Assembly (NCBI RefSeq): GCF_008056315.1
Contig: NZ_VRKQ01000012.1
Location: 59,245-123,244 of the forward strand
DNA length: 64,000 nucleotides
Source: Seonamhaeicola maritimus
Lineage (GTDB): Bacteria; Bacteroidota; Bacteroidia; Flavobacteriales; Flavobacteriaceae
Reading direction: 5' to 3'
This document shows positions 1-8,480 of this stretch, piece after piece. Made by a program: the position numbers and the translations under genes. A model generated the notes under the pieces. That model had not been told where the DNA came from. It ran no database searches and saw only the letters and a list, made by a program, of their open reading frames with translations. Numbering within the stretch: the first letter of the stretch is position 1; every line of letters starts with the position of its first letter.

Positions 1-942
1 AACACCACCGTTATCTGAAGTAAATACAACTATGGTATTTTGGTCTAAACCTAAATCCTTTAAACCTTTTAATACAACACCCACAGCATCATCCATAGAC
101 TCAACTAGTCCAGCATATATTGGATTATCCTGTGTTTCTCTCATTGGCAGAAACTTTTTCATTTTAAAAGAGCTCTCTTCAATACCGTTCATTTCTGCTT
201 TGTAACGATATTTAGCCCATTTTTCTTTTGTGGTTTGAATTGGTCCATGTACTGCATAAAACGATAAATACGCTAAGAATTTACCATCTATATTAGCTTC
301 CATGAACCTAACTGTTTCTTGAGCTAACCGCATACTTAAATTTTCACCATCTTTTCCGTCCTCAAGATTTGGATTATCATAAGGAGAGAAAAAACCACCT
401 TTAGGAGACCCAGCATCCCAACCTCCAACATTAATATCAAAACCATGATCTTGTGGCCATGACCCTTGACTGCCTAAATGCCATTTTCCTGCAAAAAACG
501 TGGTGTACCCTGCTTCTTTTAGTGCTTCTGGCAAGGTAACATCGTCGTGAGCCAAATTGTGATTATACTTTGGAGGCAATAATTTGTTAAACCTATTTTT
601 CTCGCGCCATTTCTCGCCTTCCCTAGCTCCTATCCAATCTGTAATACCATGTCTTGCTGGGAACTTTCCGTTCATAATGCTCGCTCTAGACGGACTACAT
701 ACTTGGCAAGTGGCATATCCGCTATTAAATACGGTACCTTCTTGGGCTATCCCATCTATATTAGGCGTTTCGTAAAAGGTATTGTTTCTATAACTCAAAT
801 CATTATACCCGTAATCATCGGCAAGGATGAACAGAATGTTCTTCTTTTCTGGTTCAACATCCTTTATTACTTTTTTCTTATCTGTGTTACAAGAAAATAA
901 TACAGATAAACCTACTAGAATAATTGCGAATTTAGATTTCAT
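1..942 (-). CDS. S1-family sulfatase lipoprotein, partial (3' end outside window)
   Basis: This gene should hydrolyse a sulfate ester on an algal oligosaccharide in the periplasm or at the outer membrane. The N-terminal 314 residues are in the window, and the reading frame is open through base 1. A lipoprotein signal ends at Cys18 (LSVLFSC). The metal-binding pair ADDYGY is at about residues 41-46. The maturation motif C-S-P-S-R starts at Cys82, a canonical C-x-P-x-R for conversion to formylglycine. A HxxxxxxW-type GKWHLG follows, and the last visible residues are SDNGG, the second metal-binding segment. The ATG at 942 is the only start that gives a signal peptide. A degraded fragment and an inverted repeat separate it from the next upstream gene at 1259, so it may have its own promoter. 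The sulfatase subfamily cannot be set from what is visible. Confidence 0.9.
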   Translation of the reverse strand, partial: MKSKFAIILVGLSVLFSCNTDKKKVIKDVEPEKKNILFILADDYGYNDLSYRNNTFYETPNIDGIAQEGTVFNSGYATCQVCSPSRASIMNGKFPARHGITDWIGAREGEKWREKNRFNKLLPPKYNHNLAHDDVTLPEALKEAGYTTFFAGKWHLGSQGSWPQDHGFDINVGGWDAGSPKGGFFSPYDNPNLEDGKDGENLSMRLAQETVRFMEANIDGKFLAYLSFYAVHGPIQTTKEKWAKYRYKAEMNGIEESSFKMKKFLPMRETQDNPIYAGLVESMDDAVGVVLKGLKDLGLDQNTIVVFTSDNGGV

Positions 943-987
943 TAGTTGGAGGGTTCTTTTAAATTTCTATTCAAATAGCAATATAAG

Positions 988-1029
988 AAGAATATAAAAT
1001 GGTTTTCTAAACAACTATTTTATATTCTT
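988..1029. repeat. Inverted repeat, 13-bp perfect stem
   Basis: AAGAATATAAAAT at 988-1000 is the exact reverse complement of 1017-1029, and four further pairs (one G-T) extend inward to an 8-nt loop. It lies 46-87 bp upstream of the sulfatase that starts at 942. The T-rich side (1028-1038) is on the plus strand, so it does not look like a terminator for the minus-strand gene ending at 1259. It could be a leader hairpin or a dyad binding site. Confidence 0.5.
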
Positions 1030-1215
1030 TCTTTTTTTCCATTTTGTAGCCTTAAACACCTCTTTTTTAGCTTTTTTAGTTTCTCTCTATTTCCTTGATT
1101 TTCATTTTGTACTCTTCTGTTAAAGTTCCGTGTTATGCTTCATCAAAAGAATAGTATTTAGGTAATATTTTATCAGTGTAAATTGAACCTATGTAAAAGT
1201 AGAATCAAGATCAAA
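1015..1215 (-). pseudogene. Possible decayed C-terminal gene remnant
   Basis: Read on the minus strand, this stretch gives a protein-like run ending in S-F-D-E-A, then a stop (TAA), then H-G-T-L-T-E-E-Y-K-M-K-I-K-E-I-E-R-N. After a +1 frameshift it continues K-K-A-K-K-E-V-F-K-A-T-K-W-K-K to a stop near 1015. The composition (Lys/Glu-rich helix, few rare residues) resembles the tail of a larger enzyme. No start codon or recognisable domain remains. It may be the scar of a deleted gene between the two sulfatases. The alternative is chance coding-like sequence in AT-rich DNA. Confidence 0.3.
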
Positions 1216-1258
1216 ACTTCTTATACTGATATGAATTTAAAAAAGTAAGATATGGTTG

Positions 1259-2716
1259 TTAATTCGCTTTAATTAGTGTTTTATTCCAGTATAGCAATAA
1301 TTCTTCATCCGAAGGCGCTTCAGGAAGTCCCAATTTTTTCATTTTCGTCTTAAAATATTTTTGAGAACCATTTTTACCTTTTTGAATAGTTTCTTCAGAC
1401 TCAGGAATTTGATTCTTATCGTATTCCTTTAAATTATTTTGAAGTACAGATTTCAATCTATTGAAATGCTCTTGATAATCTCGGTTGCTGACCAGGTTAT
1501 TAAATTCGTGAGGGTCTGTTTCCAAATCGAAGAATTCAAATTCCGGTCTGCTATCGGCCATAAATTGATTGTATGGCGCTTTAAGTTCTCCATTTTTATG
1601 CAATACCCTATACACTGTGAAAGCTGGATATTCACTACGCTTATAACTTGATAATTGCATCCAAGGTCTTTCTGGTTCTTGATTCCAGATTAATTTATAA
1701 CGACCATCAGTGATACTTCTAATAGCATCAGGTGCATCTCCTGCTCTTTGGCGGAATCCGAAAACATAATCTCTTTTTTCCTGTTCGTCCCCGATAAAAA
1801 CTTTACCATGCATTTTGTGTTTTGACTCTATCCCAGCTAATTCTAAACTAGTAGCAGCTACATCAACTAAACTCACCAAACGCTTATCAATTTTACCAGC
1901 ATCTACATGCTCTGGCAACCTTACTATTAAAGGAATTTGAAGTCCGCCTTCATACAAGAATTGCTTATCCCTTAAATGCGGACGCCCGTGGTCACCGAAA
2001 AAGAAAATAGCCGTATTATCTGCTAAACCTTCATCTTCCAATCGTTTCATTACCCAACCAACAATATCGTCACATTTTTGAACAGACTCCAAGTATAAGG
2101 CCCAATCAGCTTTAAGCAAGGGATGGTCTGGATAACATCCTGGAAGTGTAACGGTTTCAGGATTAATTGGATTTTGTTCATGTCTTTCAAATACGCGATG
2201 TGGATATTTAATTTGAACCTGAGCGAAAAAGGGCTGACCTTTAGCACGTTCGCTCCAATCATTAGCCGGGTATTTAATATCTGGAATAAAATTATAATCT
2301 CGTTTACCTCCTTTTTTAAGATAATCCCTTCCACTACCATTGGCAATAAAATAACCAGCTTCCTTAAAGTATTCTGTTATAGGCTTAATACCATCCTGTA
2401 GTTCTGTCATATTAATAGTTCTGTGATCTAGACAATTAATGGTTGTAGGATACATACCAGCAATTTGAGACGATCTACTTGAGGAACAAATAGGAGCATT
2501 GGCATAAGCATTCGTGTATAAGGTTCCTTGTTGCGCTAACTGGTCAAGGTTTGGGGTTTTTATATCAGGATTACCATAACATGCTAATTCTCGTCCCAAA
2601 TCATCAGCATTAATCCAGATAACGTTTGGAGGTGTGATTGGTTTTTCTTCTTTAACTTCCTTACAACCAAAAATTAATATGGGTAATACCCAGATTAGCT
2701 TTATGACTTTTTTCAT
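1259..2716 (-). CDS. S1-family sulfatase lipoprotein with atypical C-S-S-S-R motif
   Basis: A 485-residue sulfatase with a lipobox ending at Cys18 (LIFGC). It has the metal-binding NADDLG (residues 36-41), the PNLDQLAQQGT stretch typical of S1 sulfatases, and a second metal site FFGDHG near residue 240. The residue to be modified is Cys77, in C-S-S-S-R. The third position is Ser instead of the usual Pro or Ala of C-x-[P/A]-x-R, so maturation may be less efficient or depend on another enzyme. The gene lies 10 bp downstream of the deacetylase gene and is probably the last intact member of the long unit A operon. Length and the C-terminal EFFDLETDPHE segment fit an exo-acting sulfatase. The exact sulfate position is unknown. 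Confidence 0.88.
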   Translation of the reverse strand: MKKVIKLIWVLPILIFGCKEVKEEKPITPPNVIWINADDLGRELACYGNPDIKTPNLDQLAQQGTLYTNAYANAPICSSSRSSQIAGMYPTTINCLDHRTINMTELQDGIKPITEYFKEAGYFIANGSGRDYLKKGGKRDYNFIPDIKYPANDWSERAKGQPFFAQVQIKYPHRVFERHEQNPINPETVTLPGCYPDHPLLKADWALYLESVQKCDDIVGWVMKRLEDEGLADNTAIFFFGDHGRPHLRDKQFLYEGGLQIPLIVRLPEHVDAGKIDKRLVSLVDVAATSLELAGIESKHKMHGKVFIGDEQEKRDYVFGFRQRAGDAPDAIRSITDGRYKLIWNQEPERPWMQLSSYKRSEYPAFTVYRVLHKNGELKAPYNQFMADSRPEFEFFDLETDPHEFNNLVSNRDYQEHFNRLKSVLQNNLKEYDKNQIPESEETIQKGKNGSQKYFKTKMKKLGLPEAPSDEELLLYWNKTLIKAN

Positions 2717-2726
2717 CTGTTTATTT

Positions 2727-3431
2727 TTATTGGATTTTATTTGATAGTAATTGCGATACTGTTACAAACTTGTAACCATTGTCTCGGTAATATTTGATGA
2801 TCTGGGGCAACACATCAACTGTTTTTTTAACCTCGTGCATTAATATAATGCATCCATCACATGTTTTCATAGCGCTGATTGCCTTATTATAAATATATTC
2901 CTTGGTGGTATCTTCTGCCCAGTCTTTGGTTCCCACCGTGGCATTTACTGGAATTAAATTGCTTTCTTTTAAAACTTTCATAACACGCTCATCGTATTGT
3001 AATTTTGGTGCTCTGAAAACCGTAGGCACATAATCGTAATCTTCTTTAAACATCATCTGAAAATCAAGAATTTCAGAGCGAAGCTCCGAATCAGATAATT
3101 TGGTAAGCACACTGTGTGTCATAGAATGGTTTCCAATTTCATGACCTTCTCTAATGGTGCGCTTTAAAAGTCTATTTTTATCAACCGTATTTCCGATGAG
3201 AAAAAAGGTAACCAGAACGGATTCCTTTTTAGCGAGATTCAATAATTGCTTATGAATTTCGGGCCTTAAACCATCATCAAAAGTAAGTGCTACTGCTTTA
3301 CCATATCCGGATACGCATTTTATGGGCTTTATTGACAGCTCTGGATTAGATTGAGCTAAAGTGGTACTAAACCATACCGAAACTATAAGAATAGTTATTA
3401 TACTTTTTATGTTATTGCCACTTTTACCCAT
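2727..3431 (-). CDS. Secreted polysaccharide deacetylase-like protein (NodB/CE4 fold)
   Basis: This 234-residue protein carries an N-terminal signal segment (cleavage likely after TTLAQ) and a NodB homology domain over nearly its whole length. The CE4 motifs are visible: TFDDG at residues 50-54 (catalytic base and metal Asp), H-S-M-T-H at 102-106 (metal His pair), RAPKLQYDE (motif 3) and IILMHEV near 196-202 (motif 5 His). The family removes N- or O-acetyl groups from polysaccharides by a metal-dependent mechanism. It sits 4 bp after the GH117 fusion gene and 10 bp before a sulfatase. An acetylated or otherwise acylated galactan substrate is therefore possible, though cell-wall editing cannot be excluded. 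Confidence in the fold is high and in the substrate low. Confidence 0.85.
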   Translation of the reverse strand: MGKSGNNIKSIITILIVSVWFSTTLAQSNPELSIKPIKCVSGYGKAVALTFDDGLRPEIHKQLLNLAKKESVLVTFFLIGNTVDKNRLLKRTIREGHEIGNHSMTHSVLTKLSDSELRSEILDFQMMFKEDYDYVPTVFRAPKLQYDERVMKVLKESNLIPVNATVGTKDWAEDTTKEYIYNKAISAMKTCDGCIILMHEVKKTVDVLPQIIKYYRDNGYKFVTVSQLLSNKIQ

Positions 3432-3435
3432 TGCA

Positions 3436-5778
3436 CTAATTATTAGCTTTTACCTTCTGGTTTTCTTCTTTAATGCGCTTCTTTTGTTTATCACTTAGGC
3501 CTAAATTAAAATAAAACTGAGGGGCCAATCGATAATTATGGTACTTCATTTCAGGGTCGTGAACATCCAAACTTAAATCACAGTCAAAACGATAGAGTTC
3601 CGAATGCGTTCTCTTAGCATTTTTACCTTTAAAATTGATGAAATGCCCAATACCCCATGTGATTCCGCGTCCGTCTTTATTATCTAAAAATGCATCAGGA
3701 ATGTATGCATTCGGACCTGTTGGCATAAACTCAGTAATAGCCATAACATCAAAGTTTACCCAGTCTTTAGCATATTGGATGGTAAAATGCTCCGAACCAT
3801 CGCGAATGGTCAAAGATGCCACTCCTTCTTTCCAAGGGAAGAAACAAATCTCGTGACCAGAATTTTGAACCGGATTCAACTCATGCTTCTTAAATGGCCC
3901 TAACGGATTATCAGCAATTGCCAAACCTATTCCACTCCAAACTGTTCCAGGTCTATTAAAAGCCGCTTTATAATACACATATATTTGTCCATTATGTACC
4001 AATGGTGTTGGTGCTTGTATGGCAAATTGATCCCATTCTCCTTTGGCTCCTGTAGGTATAACCACATCATTCACATGTGTCCAAGGTCCATTAATATTAT
4101 CTGCATAAGCCACTCCAACTGGACAGTAATCTCCTCTAACTCCACTAGGCTCAGTAAAGGCTTGATAATAAATATAATACTTTCCTTCAAACTTTAGAAT
4201 ATCAGGAGTGGCTACAGCTCTCCAACCAGGTATTGGGTATTCGGGTCTTGTAACTGCTACACCCTGTTCTTCCCAGTGGAAACCGTCCTTACTGGTAGCG
4301 TACCACACCTCAGCCAAATCCCAATCGGTTGTTGGAATGGTGTCATTCCAAACAATCTTATCGCCTTCTGTTACCATGATTTTATAATCTTTTGAAAACT
4401 TACCAACCGGAGGAATAGGCGTATGACGCTTGGTGTACCAAACATAGTATTTTCCATCTTCAAAAAGTACTTTAGATGGGTCACGTCGAGTTACCGTAGC
4501 ATCACCATCGTTATAGTCTAAACCAGTTAATTTAGTGTACTTAAACTGACTATACAATTCATTCTCTGCATTTACATGTGATGGATATTGATTAAAACTT
4601 CTGTTTAAAGCAGCACTTAATTTGTAATCATCAGAATACTCTGTAACCTGATATGGAAATGCTTTGGTTTTGGGCATTGGGGTTTTTAATGGAATAACGA
4701 CAGAAAATGAATCTTCACTATTTTCTGGAAGCACAGCAATAATTAAAGCTTTAGGTATTCCATTTTCCATATAGAATTTTGGCATATCGGCAGTTCGTTT
4801 AGTTTTGGTTGCGGTACCATCTGTCCATTCTAATTTACCTGCCTTAATAACCAAAAAGTTTTTTGAAGGCTTCCAATTTAAGCCCATATCGTCTCCCTCA
4901 AATAACATGGTGGAGCCATCAGGATAATCACTCCACGCTCCACGAGAATCTTTCGCTACGCAGTAATAATTACCATTATAGACCCATTCTACATGATCGT
5001 CTATTGCAAATGATGCTGTTGGATGTGTAATAAAAGGTATGTTAGTATCCTCAAAAGGCCCTAAAGGAGAACGTGATGTCGCCGTTACATGAACCACTTT
5101 TCCGTTTTTAAATTTAGGATGAGCTTCTACATATTTATAGGCCATTAAAAACTTTCCGTCATTACGTCTTGTTACAGTTGGTGTAGATGTCATCCAACGC
5201 CCGTTGGTGGCATCAATTAATGGCTTATCGAAACGTTCCCATTCTCCATTTAAATCATTAGTTACGGCTATACCAATACGTTGATTATTTCTATTTACCC
5301 ACCATTCATCGTCATTATATGAAGGCTTCCGATCATCTGGTGTTTTATTCCAATAACCACTACCTCGATTACCCATATGGTACAGATAATACTTCCCATC
5401 GTGTTCTATAACATGCGGATTGTGAGTACAGTCGCCATCCCAATATTTATTTCCACGAGGTGGAAGTACTAAATTTTTAAATTTATATGGTCCTGTTAAG
5501 TTTTCTGAAACTGCATGGGCAATCTCAGAATGTGTTACCCAACCTAAGTGCCCTCTTGATTTTGGCCAACGCGAATAAATAGCGTGATATTTACCATCGT
5601 TTCCTTTTAGGATATTGGTCCCCCATACATTATAGTCTTCTTCTTCAATAATGTTTGCCTTATCGAATTTCTCTGGAAGTAATTCTGCGAAATTGAAATC
5701 TTCTTGTGCTTCTGTAATGTAAAATCCAAACAATATAAACACAATACTGGCAAATAATTTAGAATTCAGTTTATTCAT
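3436..5778 (-). CDS. Two-domain glycosidase: GH43/GH117-superfamily propeller fused to GH117
   Basis: I place the start at the ATG at 5778 (780 residues). It gives a clean signal peptide (MNKLNSKLFASIVFILFG...TEAQ), whereas an ATG at 5814 would add 12 charged residues before it. The coding region overlaps the upstream gene by 8 bp. Residues about 25-367 form a five-bladed-propeller domain with the W-D-G-D-C-T-H-N-P block, closely resembling the stand-alone proteins at 11436-12569 and 15751-16896. Residues about 375-780 form a GH117 domain: an S-A-A-L-N-R helix matching the family SxAxxR dimerisation motif, TRRDPSK, a TPDIL segment and NSGHE. GH117 enzymes release terminal 3,6-anhydro-L-galactose from neoagaro-oligosaccharides. 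The N-terminal domain has no assigned activity that I can recognise. The fusion suggests the two activities work in sequence on one oligosaccharide. Confidence 0.85.
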   Translation of the reverse strand: MNKLNSKLFASIVFILFGFYITEAQEDFNFAELLPEKFDKANIIEEEDYNVWGTNILKGNDGKYHAIYSRWPKSRGHLGWVTHSEIAHAVSENLTGPYKFKNLVLPPRGNKYWDGDCTHNPHVIEHDGKYYLYHMGNRGSGYWNKTPDDRKPSYNDDEWWVNRNNQRIGIAVTNDLNGEWERFDKPLIDATNGRWMTSTPTVTRRNDGKFLMAYKYVEAHPKFKNGKVVHVTATSRSPLGPFEDTNIPFITHPTASFAIDDHVEWVYNGNYYCVAKDSRGAWSDYPDGSTMLFEGDDMGLNWKPSKNFLVIKAGKLEWTDGTATKTKRTADMPKFYMENGIPKALIIAVLPENSEDSFSVVIPLKTPMPKTKAFPYQVTEYSDDYKLSAALNRSFNQYPSHVNAENELYSQFKYTKLTGLDYNDGDATVTRRDPSKVLFEDGKYYVWYTKRHTPIPPVGKFSKDYKIMVTEGDKIVWNDTIPTTDWDLAEVWYATSKDGFHWEEQGVAVTRPEYPIPGWRAVATPDILKFEGKYYIYYQAFTEPSGVRGDYCPVGVAYADNINGPWTHVNDVVIPTGAKGEWDQFAIQAPTPLVHNGQIYVYYKAAFNRPGTVWSGIGLAIADNPLGPFKKHELNPVQNSGHEICFFPWKEGVASLTIRDGSEHFTIQYAKDWVNFDVMAITEFMPTGPNAYIPDAFLDNKDGRGITWGIGHFINFKGKNAKRTHSELYRFDCDLSLDVHDPEMKYHNYRLAPQFYFNLGLSDKQKKRIKEENQKVKANN

Positions 5779-7072
5779 TCTCGAGTTTTTTATTTTCTTT
5801 AGAAATACGCTCACGCTGCTTAATATTTAGACCTTGTCTGAAATAAACTTCTGGTCTGTGCCAAACACCTGTACTTTTCATTGAAGGATCATGAATATCT
5901 AAACTTAAATCACAGTCTACTCGTGCAATAATTGAGTGTTTCTTATCTCTTGAGTTGGCTGCATTTATAAAATGACAAACGCCCCAAGTAACACCCCTTC
6001 CATAGTCTGATCCTGTGAAGGCATCTGGGGTGTAAAAGCCACAAGCTGTCGGTGTTAACTCCACGGTAGAGGCTATTTTAAAATTAACCCCATCCTCGGC
6101 ATATTGTATCGTTTGTGCCTCGTTACCATCTTTAATAGCTAAAGCCGCAATACCTTCTTTAAATGGAAAATAAGTGGTTTCGTGCCCAGAGTTTAAAACT
6201 GGGTTTAAAGGATGCTTTTCAAAAGGTCCCATTGGGTTATCTGCTATTGCCAAACCATGGGCTACAGCATATTTATCTCTTTTATCTGGCCATTTATTAT
6301 AAGCCGCTTTATAATACAAATAGATTTTGCCTTTATACTTTATCAAATGTGGGTCTTGAGTTTGGTCTTGGTCCCATTCACCTTTTTTACCAAAAGGGAC
6401 TACAGGTTTTCCAACATGAGTCCATGGTCCATCTGGCGAATCTGCGTAAGCCATAGAAATAGGACACCAGTCGCCTCGTGTGCCACTTGGTTCATTAAAT
6501 GCTTGAAAATATAAAAAGTACTTCCCTTCCCATATAAGAATATCGGGGGTTGCGATAGAGCGCCAACCCAAAGCCGGTTTCTCAGGACGTTTTACGGCAA
6601 CACCTTGTTCATTCCACTTAAAACCATCTTCAGAGGTAGCATACCACAAATCACATAAATCCCAATCTGTAGATGGGATTTCATCTGTAGCTTCATGGGC
6701 ACGATTCCAGCCAACAGGTGGCACTTTAGTATGGCGTTTGGTATACCACATGTAATATTTCCCATCGATTAGTACAGGACGCGAAGGGTCTCGTCGTGAA
6801 ATAGTGCCATCACCTCCGTTATAATCAAAACCCTCTAAACGAGTGTATTTAAATTGTGAAAACAATTCGTTATCCTGTACTCTCGGAGCTGGATAATCAA
6901 ACATCCTTTCGGCGGCTGCACTTAAAGGGAAATTTGGCTTTTCTTCAGGCATTTTATGCGGAAACACCTTATTTACTTCTGTTTTTTTTAATTCTTTTGA
7001 GCTTTCGAGTTTATTGCAAGCTAATGAAAGTCCTGACAATATACCGATGAAAAAAATATTCTTAAACCTCAT
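5771..7072 (-). CDS. GH117 family lipoprotein (neoagaro-oligosaccharide hydrolase-like)
   Basis: A 433-residue lipoprotein (lipobox SLAC, Cys19). Residues 51-56 are S-A-A-A-E-R, the SxAxxR motif that GH117 enzymes use for domain-swapped dimers. Asp95 in SRRDPSR, the QDPHL segment and the NSGHE segment match the conserved active-site blades of the family. GH117 members cleave alpha-1,3-linked 3,6-anhydro-L-galactose from the non-reducing end. Other clades in the family have unproven specificity. The next gene downstream (start 5778) overlaps by 8 bp, and the upstream GH117 paralogue ends 79 bp away. Sequence divergence from that neighbour suggests a different substrate decoration (sulfate, methyl or L-galactose) and not simple redundancy. 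Confidence 0.87.
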   Translation of the reverse strand: MRFKNIFFIGILSGLSLACNKLESSKELKKTEVNKVFPHKMPEEKPNFPLSAAAERMFDYPAPRVQDNELFSQFKYTRLEGFDYNGGDGTISRRDPSRPVLIDGKYYMWYTKRHTKVPPVGWNRAHEATDEIPSTDWDLCDLWYATSEDGFKWNEQGVAVKRPEKPALGWRSIATPDILIWEGKYFLYFQAFNEPSGTRGDWCPISMAYADSPDGPWTHVGKPVVPFGKKGEWDQDQTQDPHLIKYKGKIYLYYKAAYNKWPDKRDKYAVAHGLAIADNPMGPFEKHPLNPVLNSGHETTYFPFKEGIAALAIKDGNEAQTIQYAEDGVNFKIASTVELTPTACGFYTPDAFTGSDYGRGVTWGVCHFINAANSRDKKHSIIARVDCDLSLDIHDPSMKSTGVWHRPEVYFRQGLNIKQRERISKENKKLENE

Positions 7073-7151
7073 AACTTTTGATTTTTCAACATGTAAACTC
7101 GCTTGATTTTGAAATTATCTTCCTGCACTATGCTTATTTTATTATAACTCC

Positions 7152-8447
7152 CTAGTTTTTTTTATTAATTCTTTCCAATTGATTTTTGGAAAGTTTCCTT
7201 GAAAAGAACACATCTGTATCTAAATACAAACGCGTGTTTTTCATTTCAGGATCATCTAAGTCTAAACTTAAATCACAATCAAAACGCGATAAAAAACTAT
7301 ACTTTCGTTTATTACCACCTTGCGACCCTGTAAAATGCGAAATACCCCAAGTAATTCCTCTTCCATTTCCATTACTATTAAAAGCATCTGGTATATAAGC
7401 ACCTGCAGCAAATGGTAACAACGCAGTAACAGAAGCAATATCAAAACTTACGCCATCAGGAGCATATTGAATGGTACTATTTTCATTACCATCTCTTGTA
7501 ATTATTGCCGCAATTCCTTCTTTAAAAGGGAATAAGGCTGTTTCATGCCCTGAGTTGAATAATGGATTTAAAGGATGCTTTTTAAATGGCCCGAGAGGAC
7601 TATCTGCAATTGCTAATCCAGCAGCCACCAAATATTCAGGACGAACACCATAAGCAGCTTTATAGTATATGTAGATTTTACCTTTATAGACCAATGGATA
7701 TGGATCATGGATTGAATATTGATCCCAAGTACCTGGTTCTCCATTAGGAATAATTTCTTGGTCAACAATAGTCCAAGGACCATCAGGTGAGTCTGCATAA
7801 GCAGCAGCTACCGGACAGTGGTCTCCTTTAGTTCCGCTTGCCTCATTGAAGGCTTGGAAGTATAAGTAGTACTTACCTTCCCATTTTAGGATATCTGTAG
7901 TGGTAACAGAACGCCATCCTAAAGCAGGTTTTTTAGGTCTTTTAATTGCAGGCCCTTGTTCTTCCCAAGTGAAACCATCATTCGAAGTTGCATACCAAAT
8001 ATCACATAAATCCCAGTCTGTTGAAGGAATCACATCTGTTGCTAAATGTGCACGTGTAAAACCTACTGGAGACTGTACTGTATTCCTATACGTGTACCAC
8101 ATATAATATTTTCCATTTTCTTTAATGATTTTTGAAGGGTCTCGTCTAGAAATGGTACCATCACCATCATTGTAATCAAATCCTTTTAGTTCAGTGTATC
8201 TGAATTGAGAAAACAGCTCATTATCCTGAGGCCTAGGAGCCATATACCTGTCATAAAGCCTTTCATTGGCAGTACTTAATGGTCTATCTGGTTTTGTTTG
8301 CGGGATATCCCAAGGGTATCCTCCTATGTATTCGGTTGATGTAGTTTCTTTTTGAATATCCTTATCTTCTTGATTACTAGTTTTGTTTGCACAAGAAAAA
8401 ATGCCGAAACATAGAAGTGATATTAAAATTATCTTTGTTGTCTTCAT
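7152..8447 (-). CDS. GH117 family lipoprotein, second stand-alone copy
   Basis: This 431-residue lipoprotein (lipobox IFSC, Cys19) is paralogous to the gene at 5771-7072. The SxAxxR motif is S-T-A-N-E-R at residues 58-63. Asp103 lies in SRRDPSK, followed by HDPYPLVYKGK and NSGHETALF. Overall it looks like a complete GH117 with the usual five propeller blades and no truncation. It presumably acts in the periplasm or at the outer membrane on agaran-type oligosaccharides released by the GH16 encoded 33 bp upstream. Why the operon holds three GH117 domains is discussed in the findings. The start is the only ATG giving a lipoprotein signal. Confidence 0.87.
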   Translation of the reverse strand: MKTTKIILISLLCFGIFSCANKTSNQEDKDIQKETTSTEYIGGYPWDIPQTKPDRPLSTANERLYDRYMAPRPQDNELFSQFRYTELKGFDYNDGDGTISRRDPSKIIKENGKYYMWYTYRNTVQSPVGFTRAHLATDVIPSTDWDLCDIWYATSNDGFTWEEQGPAIKRPKKPALGWRSVTTTDILKWEGKYYLYFQAFNEASGTKGDHCPVAAAYADSPDGPWTIVDQEIIPNGEPGTWDQYSIHDPYPLVYKGKIYIYYKAAYGVRPEYLVAAGLAIADSPLGPFKKHPLNPLFNSGHETALFPFKEGIAAIITRDGNENSTIQYAPDGVSFDIASVTALLPFAAGAYIPDAFNSNGNGRGITWGISHFTGSQGGNKRKYSFLSRFDCDLSLDLDDPEMKNTRLYLDTDVFFSRKLSKNQLERINKKN

Positions 8448-8480
8448 TGTACCTTATTTTTATTAAGTTTTATATTCTAT

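Larger units (their letters stand above)
943..1258. other. Intergenic region between two sulfatase genes
   Basis: This is a 316-bp gap with no intact gene. It holds the 988-1029 inverted repeat and the possible pseudogene remnant listed separately. I see no convincing terminator for the gene ending at 1259 and no clear TAnnTTTG promoter for the gene starting at 942. Confidence 0.6.

Noticed and set aside
584-900. Plus-strand ORFs inside the first sulfatase
   Set aside because: They lie opposite a sulfatase with intact motifs and have no signal, domain or codon pattern of their own.
988-1029. Terminator for the sulfatase ending at 1259
   Set aside because: It is 230 bp downstream of the stop and the T-rich side is on the wrong strand.
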